NCBI GenBank assembly: GCA_964598695.1
Contig: CAZRDB010000064.1
Span: 1-22,689, forward strand
Direction of reading: 5' to 3'
Origin: CAZRDB01 sp964598695
Lineage (GTDB): Bacteria > Armatimonadota > Zipacnadia > UBA1398
DNA: 22,689 bases
Below are positions 14,811 to 22,689 of the stretch, piece after piece. The stretch's first letter is position 1. Every line of letters begins with the position of its first letter. Position numbers and translations under genes: made by a program. The notes beneath the pieces were generated by a model. It made no database searches and had not been told where the DNA came from. It worked only from the letters and a program-made list of their open reading frames with translations.

Positions 14811-16336
14811 GCGCCCGAGCCGCCCTCGCCCTGCGCTGGCTCCAGGCCCTGCCGGCCGCCGCGCTCGCGCTGTGGGTGCTCGTGCTCCTGCGGCCCATCG
14901 GCTACGGGAGCCAGTGGGCCTGGCTGGCCCGGCCCGATCCGCCACTGCCGGCTCCCCTCGCCGCGGCCGCCGGCTCGATGCTCCTCGCACTCCTGCTCGC
15001 CTGGCCGCTCTCTCGCTCCGCCACGTGCGCCGACACGCGCGCGCGCGCGACGCGCCTCGGTCTCGCCTGGAGGCTCGTGCTGGCGCTCGCGACGACGGCC
15101 CTCCCCCTCCTGCTGTACGGCTCGACGCCCGGCGGCTGGTCGATCCTCCTCCGCTCGGCCGTCAGCGACGTCTCCTGCGAGTACCTCGGTGAGGCGCTCG
15201 AGGTCGATGACCCCGTCGCCTACTGCCGCGCCTACTCGGGCCACCAGCAGGCCTCAGCCCACCATCTCGCGACCCACCCGCCCGGCGCGGTGCTCGCCTA
15301 CCGGGGCGCGATCGTCCTGGCTCGGGCGACCGGGCTCGACGCCCTCGCGACCCGCGTCGCCTCCAGGCTGTGCGGACGCACCGCCATCTCGCTCCACGCC
15401 GAGATGGAGCGCCTGATCGCGCCTCGCCCCTTCGCGCGGAGCGATGTGGGACTCCCGCTCGTTGTGGCCCTGCTGTTCGCCTTGTGCGGCGGCCTCTGCG
15501 TCTGGCCGGCCGCGGCCTGCGGTCGGCGGCTGTGGGGCGAGGAGGCGGAGTTCCCGGCCGCCGCGCTCGCCGCCACCGTGCCGGCGCTCGCGCTGCACTT
15601 CCAGAACCTGGACGTCCCCCTCGCGCTGGTCTCCCTGCTCGCGCTGTGGGCGACCCTCGCCTCGCTCCGCAGCGCCGGCTGGGGCTTCGCCGCGGGCCTG
15701 CTGTTGGCCGCGGGCAGCTTCGTGAGCTTCGGGATCCTCGCCCCCGCCGGGCTCTGTGTGCTCGTGGCCCTGCTGGGCCGCGACGACCGCGACGAGGAGG
15801 CAGCGCCGCGGCAGATCTGGGCGCGCGCTTCCGGCCGCGCGGGCGCGATCGTCGCCGCCTTCGCCGCGACCTGGGCGGGCTACGTCGCCTTCCTCGGGCT
15901 CGATCCCCTCGCGCTCGCGGCGGCGAGCGGGGCGGCGCACCACGGGGTGATGGAGGGCTTCCAGCGGGCCTACTCGGTCTGGGTCTGGATGAACCTCGTC
16001 GAGTTCGCTTGCTTCCTCGGCCCCCCGCTCCTGCTCCTCGCCGCCGTCGCGACGCCCGCCGCGGTGCGCGCGGGCGGGGCCGCGCGAGCCCTCGGGATCG
16101 CGGCGCCGCTCGTGGTGCTGCTGCTCGACCTCTCGGGCACGGTGCGCGCCGAGGTGGGCCGGATCTGGCTCCCGCTGATGCTCCCGCTGGCCGTGCTGTC
16201 GGCCGGCGCCGGCAAGCCTTCGCGGCTCGAGGAGACGGCGACGTGGCGGGCGGTCTGGCAGGCCACCGTCATCCTCCAGCTCGGCGTCGCCTGCGCCCTC
16301 GCCGCGGGGATCCACCCCGTCGTCCGCCCCGGGTAG
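14807..16336 (+). CDS. Polytopic membrane protein, GT-C-like glycosyltransferase
   Basis: A 509-residue integral membrane protein with about ten or more hydrophobic segments, for example residues 12-29, 52-68, 88-104, 216-235, 258-285 and 300-322. A long first outer loop (about 105-160) carries an SD pair (120-121), a repeated Tyr-containing stretch and THPPG (156-160). This layout (Asp in the first loop and an HPPG turn before the next membrane span) resembles polyprenyl-phosphate-sugar dependent GT-C enzymes such as ArnT and the mannosyltransferases. The donor and acceptor cannot be told from sequence. It starts at GTG inside the csrA stop (GTGA overlap), so it is translationally coupled to csrA. 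A role in flagellin or surface glycosylation is a guess from position. It is convergent with the next gene, 9 bp away. Confidence 0.6.
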   Translation: MSARAALALRWLQALPAAALALWVLVLLRPIGYGSQWAWLARPDPPLPAPLAAAAGSMLLALLLAWPLSRSATCADTRARATRLGLAWRLVLALATTALPLLLYGSTPGGWSILLRSAVSDVSCEYLGEALEVDDPVAYCRAYSGHQQASAHHLATHPPGAVLAYRGAIVLARATGLDALATRVASRLCGRTAISLHAEMERLIAPRPFARSDVGLPLVVALLFALCGGLCVWPAAACGRRLWGEEAEFPAAALAATVPALALHFQNLDVPLALVSLLALWATLASLRSAGWGFAAGLLLAAGSFVSFGILAPAGLCVLVALLGRDDRDEEAAPRQIWARASGRAGAIVAAFAATWAGYVAFLGLDPLALAAASGAAHHGVMEGFQRAYSVWVWMNLVEFACFLGPPLLLLAAVATPAAVRAGGAARALGIAAPLVVLLLDLSGTVRAEVGRIWLPLMLPLAVLSAGAGKPSRLEETATWRAVWQATVILQLGVACALAAGIHPVVRPG

Positions 16337-16337
16337 C

Positions 16338-16354
16338 GCCCGGTCCTACCGGGC
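16338..16354. terminator. Short hairpin between convergent genes
   Basis: GCCCGGT (16338-16344) pairs with ACCGGGC (16348-16354) around a 3-nt loop. It begins right after the stop of the membrane protein gene and spans the stop codon of the opposite-strand gene. It has no T-run. It could serve both converging transcripts, though seven pairs are modest in GC-rich DNA. Confidence 0.4.
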
Positions 16355-17395
16355 CGCCTCGTCGATCGCCTCGAAGAAGGCGACGACGTTCTCCCACGGC
16401 ACCTCGGGCTCGAGGACGTGGGTCGGGGCGAGCAGCAGCCCTCCCGAGTTCCCGACGGTCTCGATCAGCCGGTGGACCACCCGCTTCATCTCGTCGGGCG
16501 AGCCGAAGGGGAACGTGGTCTGGGTGCCGACGCAACCCCAGAACGAGAGCTGGGCGCCGTACTCGGCGCGGATCGCCTCCGGATCGACGCATTCGGGCTG
16601 GACGGGATTCAGGACGTCGACGCCCGCCTCGATGAGCCCGGGGATGATCTCGTCGATCTTGCCGTCGCTGTGGTACCAGATGTGGGCGTCGGCGTGAACG
16701 CTCTTCGCCGCGCCGACAGCGGCCGCAAGGTGCGGCTGCAGCCACTCGCGCCACATCGGGGTCGACATCATCATCCGGTCCTGCATCCCGACGTCGTCGC
16801 CGAACCGGACCACATCGCAGCCGGCCTCGCCCGCCTGACGGGCGGCCCGCGCGCACTCCGTCGCGACCCGGCCGAGGATGTAGTCGGCGATCTCCGGGCT
16901 CTCGAGGAAGTCGAGCATCAAGCGGTCCATCCCCCGGAGCGCCCACGCCACCTCCCAGATGTGGCCGGTCCAGCCACAGGCCGCGTAGCCGCGCGCGTGG
17001 ATCTCGGCGACCTGTGCGGCCGCCTCCGCGGGGTAGGCGAACGTGGGCCACGGGTACTCCTCGAGCTGCGCGACGGAGTCGATGTGCTCGAGCGGATGGA
17101 CCATCCGGCTGAAGTGGTAGAAGCTCCCCGGAACGTGGGCGACGCCCCATTCGTCGATCGCCGCCTCGGGCGGCAGCTCGCGGCCCGCGTAGTAGGCGCG
17201 GTAGTCGGCGGGCTCCGAGATGAGGGCCGGTCCGAGGTGGCGGCACTCGAGGTCGAAGTGCTCCTCGGGGCTCTCGGCGCCGGTCTCCGCCCGGAACCGT
17301 TCGTGGAGCGAGGGGACGAAACTCACCTCGCGGGGAAAGCGGCCGGGGTGCTCGTGGCGCAGGGTCTTCAGAACGCGCTCGCGCGGCGTGGACAT
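16346..17395 (-). CDS. URO-D family protein (decarboxylase or methyltransferase)
   Basis: A 349-residue protein with the uroporphyrinogen decarboxylase/MtaA-CmuA TIM-barrel pattern: STPRERVLKTLRHEHPGRFP at the start, FGDDVGMQDRMMMSTPMW (198-215), WYHSDGKIDEIIPGLIEAG (240-258), VLNPVQPECVDP (261-272), FWGCVGTQTTFPFGSPDEM (285-303) and a final LLAPTHVLEP. True HemE enzymes have a conserved N-terminal Arg-rich PxWxMRQAG motif, which is missing. This is therefore one of the many relatives, some of which move methyl groups to or from cobalamin proteins; no such partner is seen here. GGGAGGAG precedes the ATG. It lies downstream of glnA on the same strand, separated by a hairpin, so it may be its own unit. 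Substrate unknown. Confidence 0.78.
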   Translation of the reverse strand: MSTPRERVLKTLRHEHPGRFPREVSFVPSLHERFRAETGAESPEEHFDLECRHLGPALISEPADYRAYYAGRELPPEAAIDEWGVAHVPGSFYHFSRMVHPLEHIDSVAQLEEYPWPTFAYPAEAAAQVAEIHARGYAACGWTGHIWEVAWALRGMDRLMLDFLESPEIADYILGRVATECARAARQAGEAGCDVVRFGDDVGMQDRMMMSTPMWREWLQPHLAAAVGAAKSVHADAHIWYHSDGKIDEIIPGLIEAGVDVLNPVQPECVDPEAIRAEYGAQLSFWGCVGTQTTFPFGSPDEMKRVVHRLIETVGNSGGLLLAPTHVLEPEVPWENVVAFFEAIDEAAR

Positions 17396-17483
17396 CGTCG
17401 TGCTCCTCCCGTCGGCCCCGTCCCGACGCCGCGTAGCATTCGGGCCGCGCGCGGCGCGACCTTCCCGGAGGCCAGACGCGCAA

Positions 17484-17511
17484 CGAGCCGCCCCGGACCC
17501 GGGACGGCTCG
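17484..17511 (-). terminator. Terminator-like hairpin after glnA
   Basis: CGAGCCG (17484-17490) pairs with CGGCTCG (17505-17511). Further in, CCCGG pairs with CCGGG after one position that forms a G-U wobble on the minus-strand transcript, leaving a two-base loop. The 13-pair stem begins 22 bp after the glnA stop on the minus strand. The minus-strand sequence after it starts TTGCGCG, so there is no real U-tract. Confidence 0.55.
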
Positions 17512-17533
17512 CTGACGCGCTGTGGAGGACGCG

Positions 17534-18955
<1,422 letters not shown>

Positions 18956-19020
18956 GGTCTCAACCTCCTAGAGGAGACGCGTGGCGAGCGGGGAGTATCA
19001 CGGACTGTAACACGATCGAA

Positions 19021-19040
19021 CGCCCCGCGCAAACGGGGCG
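19021..19040 (-). promoter_or_regulatory. GC hairpin in the glnA leader
   Basis: CGCCCCG (19021-19027) pairs with CGGGGCG (19034-19040) around a 6-nt loop. It sits 65 bp upstream of the glnA start, within the predicted leader. No T-run follows on the minus strand. It does not match a riboswitch that I know; the role is open. Confidence 0.35.
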
Positions 19041-19058
19041 CCGGAGGTGGCAACGGCC

Positions 19059-19106
19059 TGCCGGAGACCGTGCGATGGCATGCCGGTTCCGGCAGACCAT
19101 TGCCGG
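19059..19106. repeat. TGCCGG repeats in the divergent intergenic region
   Basis: TGCCGG occurs at 19059-19064, 19081-19086 and 19101-19106, spaced 22 and 20 bp, about two helical turns. The middle copy forms a palindrome with CCGGCA (19089-19094), reading TGCCGGTTCCGGCA. The cluster lies between the divergent glnA and GspF/PilC-like genes, just downstream of the glnA promoter candidate. It may be an operator array, or hairpins in the glnA leader. Confidence 0.4.
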
Positions 19107-19110
19107 AATA

Positions 19111-19139
19111 CGTTTACCGTCTCCTAGCGTCCGTGTCAA
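19111..19139 (-). promoter_or_regulatory. Candidate glnA promoter
   Basis: On the minus strand a perfect TTGACA (19139 to 19134) is followed after 17 bp by TAAACG (19116 to 19111), a poor -10 with three of six matches. It would give a leader of about 150 nt for glnA. The -35 match and spacing are good; the -10 is the weak point. Confidence 0.3.
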
Positions 19140-19252
19140 GGCCGTTTCGCACGAAACCCCGCCGAACCCCTTGGTAGAGCCTCGCGCCCGCCGGGGAGGG
19201 GCGCCCACCGACACCAGGGAATGTACCGATCACGGTTGGGAGGAGCCCGCCC

Positions 19253-20434
19253 TTGCCGCTGTTCCGCCTCGAAGCCAAGACCGCGGAGGGCGCCCTCGAG
19301 CGCCACACGGTGGTTGCCCAGAGCGCCGCCGTCGCCGCCCGCCGCCTCCGGACGCGCGGCCTGTACGTCCTCGAGGTGCGCAGGCTGCGCGGCCGCGAAC
19401 GGCCGCGGGGCGCGCCGCGCCGCTCCGCGATCGGCCGCCTCTCACCGCGCGAGAAGGCCCTCCTCTTCCTCCAGCTCCACGAGCTGCTCTCGGCCGGCAT
19501 CGGTCCGGCCGAGGCCCTGGCCGATCTCGCCCCCCGCGTGCAGCCGCCACGGTTGCGGCAGTTCCTTGCCGACGCGGCTCGCGCGCTGCGGGAGGGCACG
19601 CCTCTCTCCCTGCTCCTGGCCGAGCGGCCCGACCTGTTCGAGCCACACGTCGCCGGAGCCGTCGCCGCCGCGGAGCAGGCCGGTGTCCTCGACCGGGTCT
19701 TCCGCACCCTCGAGCTGGAGTTCCGCACGATCGATCGCGACCGGAGGCGGCTGACCTTCCCCCTGACGTACGCCAAGGCCGTCGCCCTGGCCTCTCTGCT
19801 CGCCATGACCCTCCCCGTCGCGATCACCCACGGGCTGGGGTTCTGGCTGACGAACACCCTCCTCAACGGAGGCCCCCTGTTGCTGGGCGCCGTGGCCGTG
19901 TGGCACGGCGCGCGGCTCGTGGGGCGCATCGGCCCGCTCCCGGGACTCGCCGAGCGGCTCCTGGCCGCGCTGCCGGTCTCCGGCAGGGGCCGGAGGGTCA
20001 CCTACGCCCTGCGGCTGCTGCGCGCCTTCGAGGCGATGACGCGGGCCGGGGCGCTGCCCCAGGAGGCCCTCGAGATCGCCGCCGCGGCCGTCGGGCCGAG
20101 CGTGCTCGAGCAGCGGGCGCTGCGGGGCGCCGACCACCTGCGCCGCGGGGGCACGCTGGCCGAGGCGATGCGCTACACGGGGCTGCTCGATCGGCGGATC
20201 ACCGGTCTGCTCGAGACGGCCGAGGACACGGGCGAGCTGGACGCGACACTCGCGGAGTGCCTGGCGATGCTCGAGGACGACGACGCTCGCGAGTCGCTGC
20301 GCCGGACCGTCTGGAGCTGGGCTCTCCTGCTGCTCCTGACGGCGGCGCTGGTGCTGGGAGCGAGTGTGGTCGGCTGGCGCGCGATCTACGAGCGGATCTA
20401 CGAGTACTACGACCGCTTCCTGATCGCAGAATAG
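19253..20434 (+). CDS. Type II secretion F family protein (GspF/PilC-like)
   Basis: A 393-residue inner-membrane platform protein of type II secretion or type IV pilus machines. It shows the internal duplication of the family. Domain one is about residues 66-190, with EKALLFLQLHELLSAGIGPA and REGTPLSLLLAERPDLFEPH. Domain two is about 250-372, with LLRAFEAMTRAGALPQEALE and RRGGTLAEAMRYTGLLDRRI. Membrane spans are near 172-190, 205-218 and 354-375. The TTG start follows GGGAGGAG by eight bases and gives MPLFRLEAKT, matching the family opening. No ATPase, pseudopilin or secretin gene is nearby, so the machine it serves is unknown; such genes are often scattered. It is divergent from glnA. The region after it (20435-20577) holds no evident gene. 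Confidence 0.85.
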   Translation: MPLFRLEAKTAEGALERHTVVAQSAAVAARRLRTRGLYVLEVRRLRGRERPRGAPRRSAIGRLSPREKALLFLQLHELLSAGIGPAEALADLAPRVQPPRLRQFLADAARALREGTPLSLLLAERPDLFEPHVAGAVAAAEQAGVLDRVFRTLELEFRTIDRDRRRLTFPLTYAKAVALASLLAMTLPVAITHGLGFWLTNTLLNGGPLLLGAVAVWHGARLVGRIGPLPGLAERLLAALPVSGRGRRVTYALRLLRAFEAMTRAGALPQEALEIAAAAVGPSVLEQRALRGADHLRRGGTLAEAMRYTGLLDRRITGLLETAEDTGELDATLAECLAMLEDDDARESLRRTVWSWALLLLLTAALVLGASVVGWRAIYERIYEYYDRFLIAE

Positions 20435-20577
20435 TTGTTAGATTGGTGCAACCTTTCCCACCCCCCAAACGACTACTAAGCAAGAGGAACGGGGCTGCCC
20501 CGGCAGCGCCGAGAAGAGCCGCGAAGCGGTGTCAGCCATGCCAGAATCCCTCGAGAGTCGGAAAGGGAGTGGCCCAC

Positions 20578-20772
20578 ATGGCTCGCAGACGCAAGAAGCG
20601 GGTCCGTTCTCCCCGGCCCATCGTGATGTCCCGCGAGGCGGTACGCGCGATGCAGGATTGCGACCGCCACCACGGCACCGAGCCGCGGACCCATGCGGGG
20701 ACAGTCGAGGCAGTCCTGAACGGCGATCTGCCGTTCCGCGGGCGAGTGCTACGAGGCCGGATCATCGCGTAG
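20578..20772 (+). CDS. Small basic protein, function unknown
   Basis: A 64-residue frame with a good start: AAAGGGAG ends eight bases before the ATG. The product begins MARRRKKRVRSPRPIV and is rich in Arg and Lys at both ends, with a middle containing SREAVRAMQDCDRHHGTEP and a last part LPFRGRVLRGRIIA. I do not recognise a family. The basic ends suggest nucleic acid or acidic surface binding, but that is composition only. It lies 143 bp after the GspF/PilC-like gene. The upstream TCCCT (20547-20551) could pair with AGGGA of its ribosome binding site. A strong hairpin 20 bp after its stop supports a transcribed unit. It could also be a chance frame in GC-rich DNA. Confidence 0.5.
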   Translation: MARRRKKRVRSPRPIVMSREAVRAMQDCDRHHGTEPRTHAGTVEAVLNGDLPFRGRVLRGRIIA

Positions 20773-20792
20773 CCGCCCCCACAGCCTGAGTC

Positions 20793-20836
20793 CTGACCGG
20801 AGCCGCGACACCTCCGAAGCAAGCGGCTCCGGTCAG
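20793..20836. terminator. Bidirectional terminator-like hairpin
   Basis: A perfect 14-bp inverted repeat: CTGACCGGAGCCGC (20793-20806) and GCGGCTCCGGTCAG (20823-20836) with a 16-nt loop. It lies between two convergent genes and its right arm contains the stop codon of the minus-strand gene. There is no T-run. Position and strength point to ending both transcripts. Confidence 0.72.
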
Positions 20837-22689
20837 CTCCGGACCAATAGGACCGTCTCCTCCGGAGCCAGGCCGCTGAGTTCGTCGGATACGACCCGCG
20901 CCGCCTGGGCCGGGTCGCTCACTCCGGCGAGGTCCGTCACCTTGCCACCCGCCACGAGTTGCGTGGGCGGCAGGCGGGAGCCGTGGTCGCCGTAGTCGAC
21001 GAGGCTCGCGAGCGCCGCCTGGGCCGTCGCGACCGTCGCCGCGACCACGCGCGCATCCTCCCGCTCGAGCCGAACCCGGCCCTTCGCGTCGAGCACCGCG
21101 ACGTGGGTGCGCGGCTTGCGCAGGCGCCCCAGGAGGCCCGACGCCCGCAGCTCGGCCCGGTAGAGGTGCAGGCCGCCCGCATCGCCCAGGTGCTCGAGCG
21201 GCGCTTCCGGCAGACCGAGCACGCGCCGCGCCACCGCCTCCCGCTCCGTCGCCGAGAGGTCCGCCCCGGCACTCGCGGCGTCCAGCTCGAGCGGCCCGCT
21301 CGCCACGGCACGCGCGATCCCGGACGCCTGGTCGACCTCGATCTGTACCTCCACGCGCGCCGGGTCGGCGCCCATCCGCAGCACAGCGTCCAGGGCCTCC
21401 TGCCGCAGCGCGCTGAGCGCCTCCTGCGTCGCGTTCGGCAGGTTGCGCTCGACGCTCTCCCGCAGCACCGCGCGGGCGACGCCGATCGCCGAGATCACCT
21501 CCGCGTCGGCACACTCGTGCCAGTCGGTCCGGAGCGCCTCCGCGGCCGAGGGGAGCAGGGCGCCGCAGCCTCCGCCGCCGCCGAAGAGCCGTCGCCGCCC
21601 GCCGGTCAGCCCGGCCCGCTCGGCGACCGACTCGGCCACCCGCCCGGCCTCCTCGCCCGCCCGCCGCAGCATGGCGCGGCAGAGGCCGGGACCGTCGAGC
21701 CCGGCGAGGGGCGCGAGGATCTCGGCCCAGCGCGGCGAGCACGCGCCGTCGAGGGTCCGCCGCGCGCAGGTCAGCGTGAAGGCCCAGCGCCGCGCCCCGT
21801 CACCGAGCACCAGGTACTCGGCCGGGTCACCCTCGAGCGGAGCGATGACCTCCGCGCGATCGGGCGCGGCCTCCGGGTCGAAGCAGACGTACGGCAGCCC
21901 AGCAATGTGCGCGCTCCGGGGCCCGACACCCGCGAGCGCGCCGCCGCGGACCCGGGGCATCGAGCCGCCGGCCACCGCGATGGTCTCGATATCGAGCGTC
22001 CGCAGGTGCAGGCGGTGGCCCCCCACGGTCGCCGTGCGAACGACCGGCCGGCCGTCGACGATCGCCGAGATGTCCGTGCTGGTGCCACCCACCTCGAGGA
22101 AGACGCCGTCGGAGAGGCCGATGTGCGTGACCGCCGCGGCGACCCCGGCCGCGGGCCCCGAGAGCAGCGTGAGGATGGGCCGTCGGGCGACCTCCTCGGC
22201 CGACATGACGCCGCCGTCGGAGCGCACGATCATCAGCGGCGCGGTGATGCCCCGCCCCCGGATCGCCCGCTCGGTCGCTTCTGCCGCCGCCATCATCTTG
22301 GGGAGAATCGAGGCATTGACGGCCGAGGTGCGGGTGCGGGCCCGCAGGCCGTACAGGCCGGAGACCTCATGCGTTCCCGTCGCGAGCAGACCCTCGCTGC
22401 GGGCGAGATCCGTGAGCAGGGACTCCCGCTCCGGGTTCTCGACCGAGAACGGCTCGGCCGCGACGAGCACCTCGGCGCCGCGCCCGCGTAGCGCCTCGAC
22501 CCGCCGCCGGGCCTCGGAGGGGAGATCCTCGGCCCGCGCCAGCTCGATGTAGTCGTGAAGCACCGCGACGCTGCGGCTGGGGAGATCGAGGCTGCCGAGA
22601 TCGGTATCGGCCCGCGCCTTCCGCCCCTCCAGCCCCTGGCCGAGGCACAGGACCGCGACGCGGGCGACGTCTCCCTCGAGGAGCGCGTT
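20833..22689 (-). CDS. Hydantoinase/oxoprolinase (HyuA-type), N-terminus missing
   Basis: 618 residues are visible and the frame runs off the window, so the start is missing. The GTG at 22561-22563 is internal: family-like sequence (LLEGDVARVAVLCLGQGLEG) continues upstream of it. HyuA-type enzymes use ATP to open five-membered rings such as hydantoins or 5-oxoproline, usually with a HyuB partner. Signatures: FSVENPERE, a SAVNASILPKMM segment, MIVRSDGGVMSAEEVARRPI, then LTLLSGPAAGVAAAV, then FLEVGGTSTDIS, the actin-like phosphate-binding elements. Later come an AVAGGSM motif, FGGGGGCGALL and a C-terminal region that is less conserved. The missing part should hold the IGVDVGGTFTD-type opening. 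HyuB is not seen downstream, where a convergent hairpin ends the unit. Substrate not known. Confidence 0.82.
   Translation of the reverse strand, partial: NALLEGDVARVAVLCLGQGLEGRKARADTDLGSLDLPSRSVAVLHDYIELARAEDLPSEARRRVEALRGRGAEVLVAAEPFSVENPERESLLTDLARSEGLLATGTHEVSGLYGLRARTRTSAVNASILPKMMAAAEATERAIRGRGITAPLMIVRSDGGVMSAEEVARRPILTLLSGPAAGVAAAVTHIGLSDGVFLEVGGTSTDISAIVDGRPVVRTATVGGHRLHLRTLDIETIAVAGGSMPRVRGGALAGVGPRSAHIAGLPYVCFDPEAAPDRAEVIAPLEGDPAEYLVLGDGARRWAFTLTCARRTLDGACSPRWAEILAPLAGLDGPGLCRAMLRRAGEEAGRVAESVAERAGLTGGRRRLFGGGGGCGALLPSAAEALRTDWHECADAEVISAIGVARAVLRESVERNLPNATQEALSALRQEALDAVLRMGADPARVEVQIEVDQASGIARAVASGPLELDAASAGADLSATEREAVARRVLGLPEAPLEHLGDAGGLHLYRAELRASGLLGRLRKPRTHVAVLDAKGRVRLEREDARVVAATVATAQAALASLVDYGDHGSRLPPTQLVAGGKVTDLAGVSDPAQAARVVSDELSGLAPEETVLLVRS

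Noticed and set aside
19076..19090. Sigma-54-like element TGGCATGCCGGTTCC
   Set aside because: The GG part fits but the -12 GC dinucleotide reads CC; that position is nearly invariant, so I do not call it a promoter.
20435..20577. Possible c-di-GMP or other riboswitch before the small basic protein
   Set aside because: Short stems are present, but I could not find the conserved GEMM core (such as GACGCAAAGC) or any other class signature that I know.
19075..20772. 565-codon + strand frame ending with the small basic protein
   Set aside because: Most of it is an out-of-frame shadow of the GspF/PilC-like gene. Only the last 64 codons have a plausible start and ribosome binding site, and they are listed separately.

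Overview
The window is about 22.7 kb of very G+C-rich DNA (by eye close to 70 percent). It comes from a flagellated bacterium with an outer membrane: genes for the flagellar P-ring (flgI) and L-ring (flgH) are both present. The first 41 bases are an Illumina adapter remnant, so this is the raw end of an assembled, probably metagenomic, contig. I cannot name the lineage. The gene set and G+C fit one of several deep-branching diderm phyla.

Left part (1-2472). A C-terminal fragment of a DUF4276-like protein is cut by the adapter. It is followed by a tight operon for two-subunit class I fumarate hydratase (alpha and beta, 4-bp overlap) and a HIT-family nucleotide hydrolase or phosphorylase. A very strong inverted repeat closes this unit.

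Central part (2796-16336), a flagellar rod, ring and hook-filament junction cluster on the + strand: flgF, flgG, flgA, flgH, flgI, flgJ, flgM, flgN, flgK, flgL, a DUF6470/YviE-like gene, fliW, csrA, and a polytopic membrane protein that resembles GT-C glycosyltransferases. The first half builds the rod and the two outer rings. FlgM holds back sigma-28 until the hook is complete. FlgN is the chaperone for the FlgK and FlgL junction proteins. FliW and CsrA form the partner switch that couples flagellin level to translation. A sigma-28-like promoter and a hairpin that covers the ribosome binding site lie in front of flgM. FlgL is about three times its usual length because of two large insertions containing hook-IN-like repeats.

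Right part (16338-22689). A URO-D family protein and a type I glutamine synthetase lie on the minus strand, each ending near a hairpin. A divergent region of about 300 bp contains repeated TGCCGG motifs. A lone type II secretion F (GspF/PilC) protein and a 64-residue basic protein follow on the + strand. The window ends inside a minus-strand hydantoinase/oxoprolinase gene that converges on a strong bidirectional terminator-like hairpin.

I see no tRNA, rRNA, CRISPR array, insertion sequence or clear prophage gene. The most unusual items are the giant FlgL, the cysteine-free FlgH, the B. subtilis-like flgM-to-csrA block joined to a diderm ring operon, and possible CsrA sites at several ribosome binding sites of that block.
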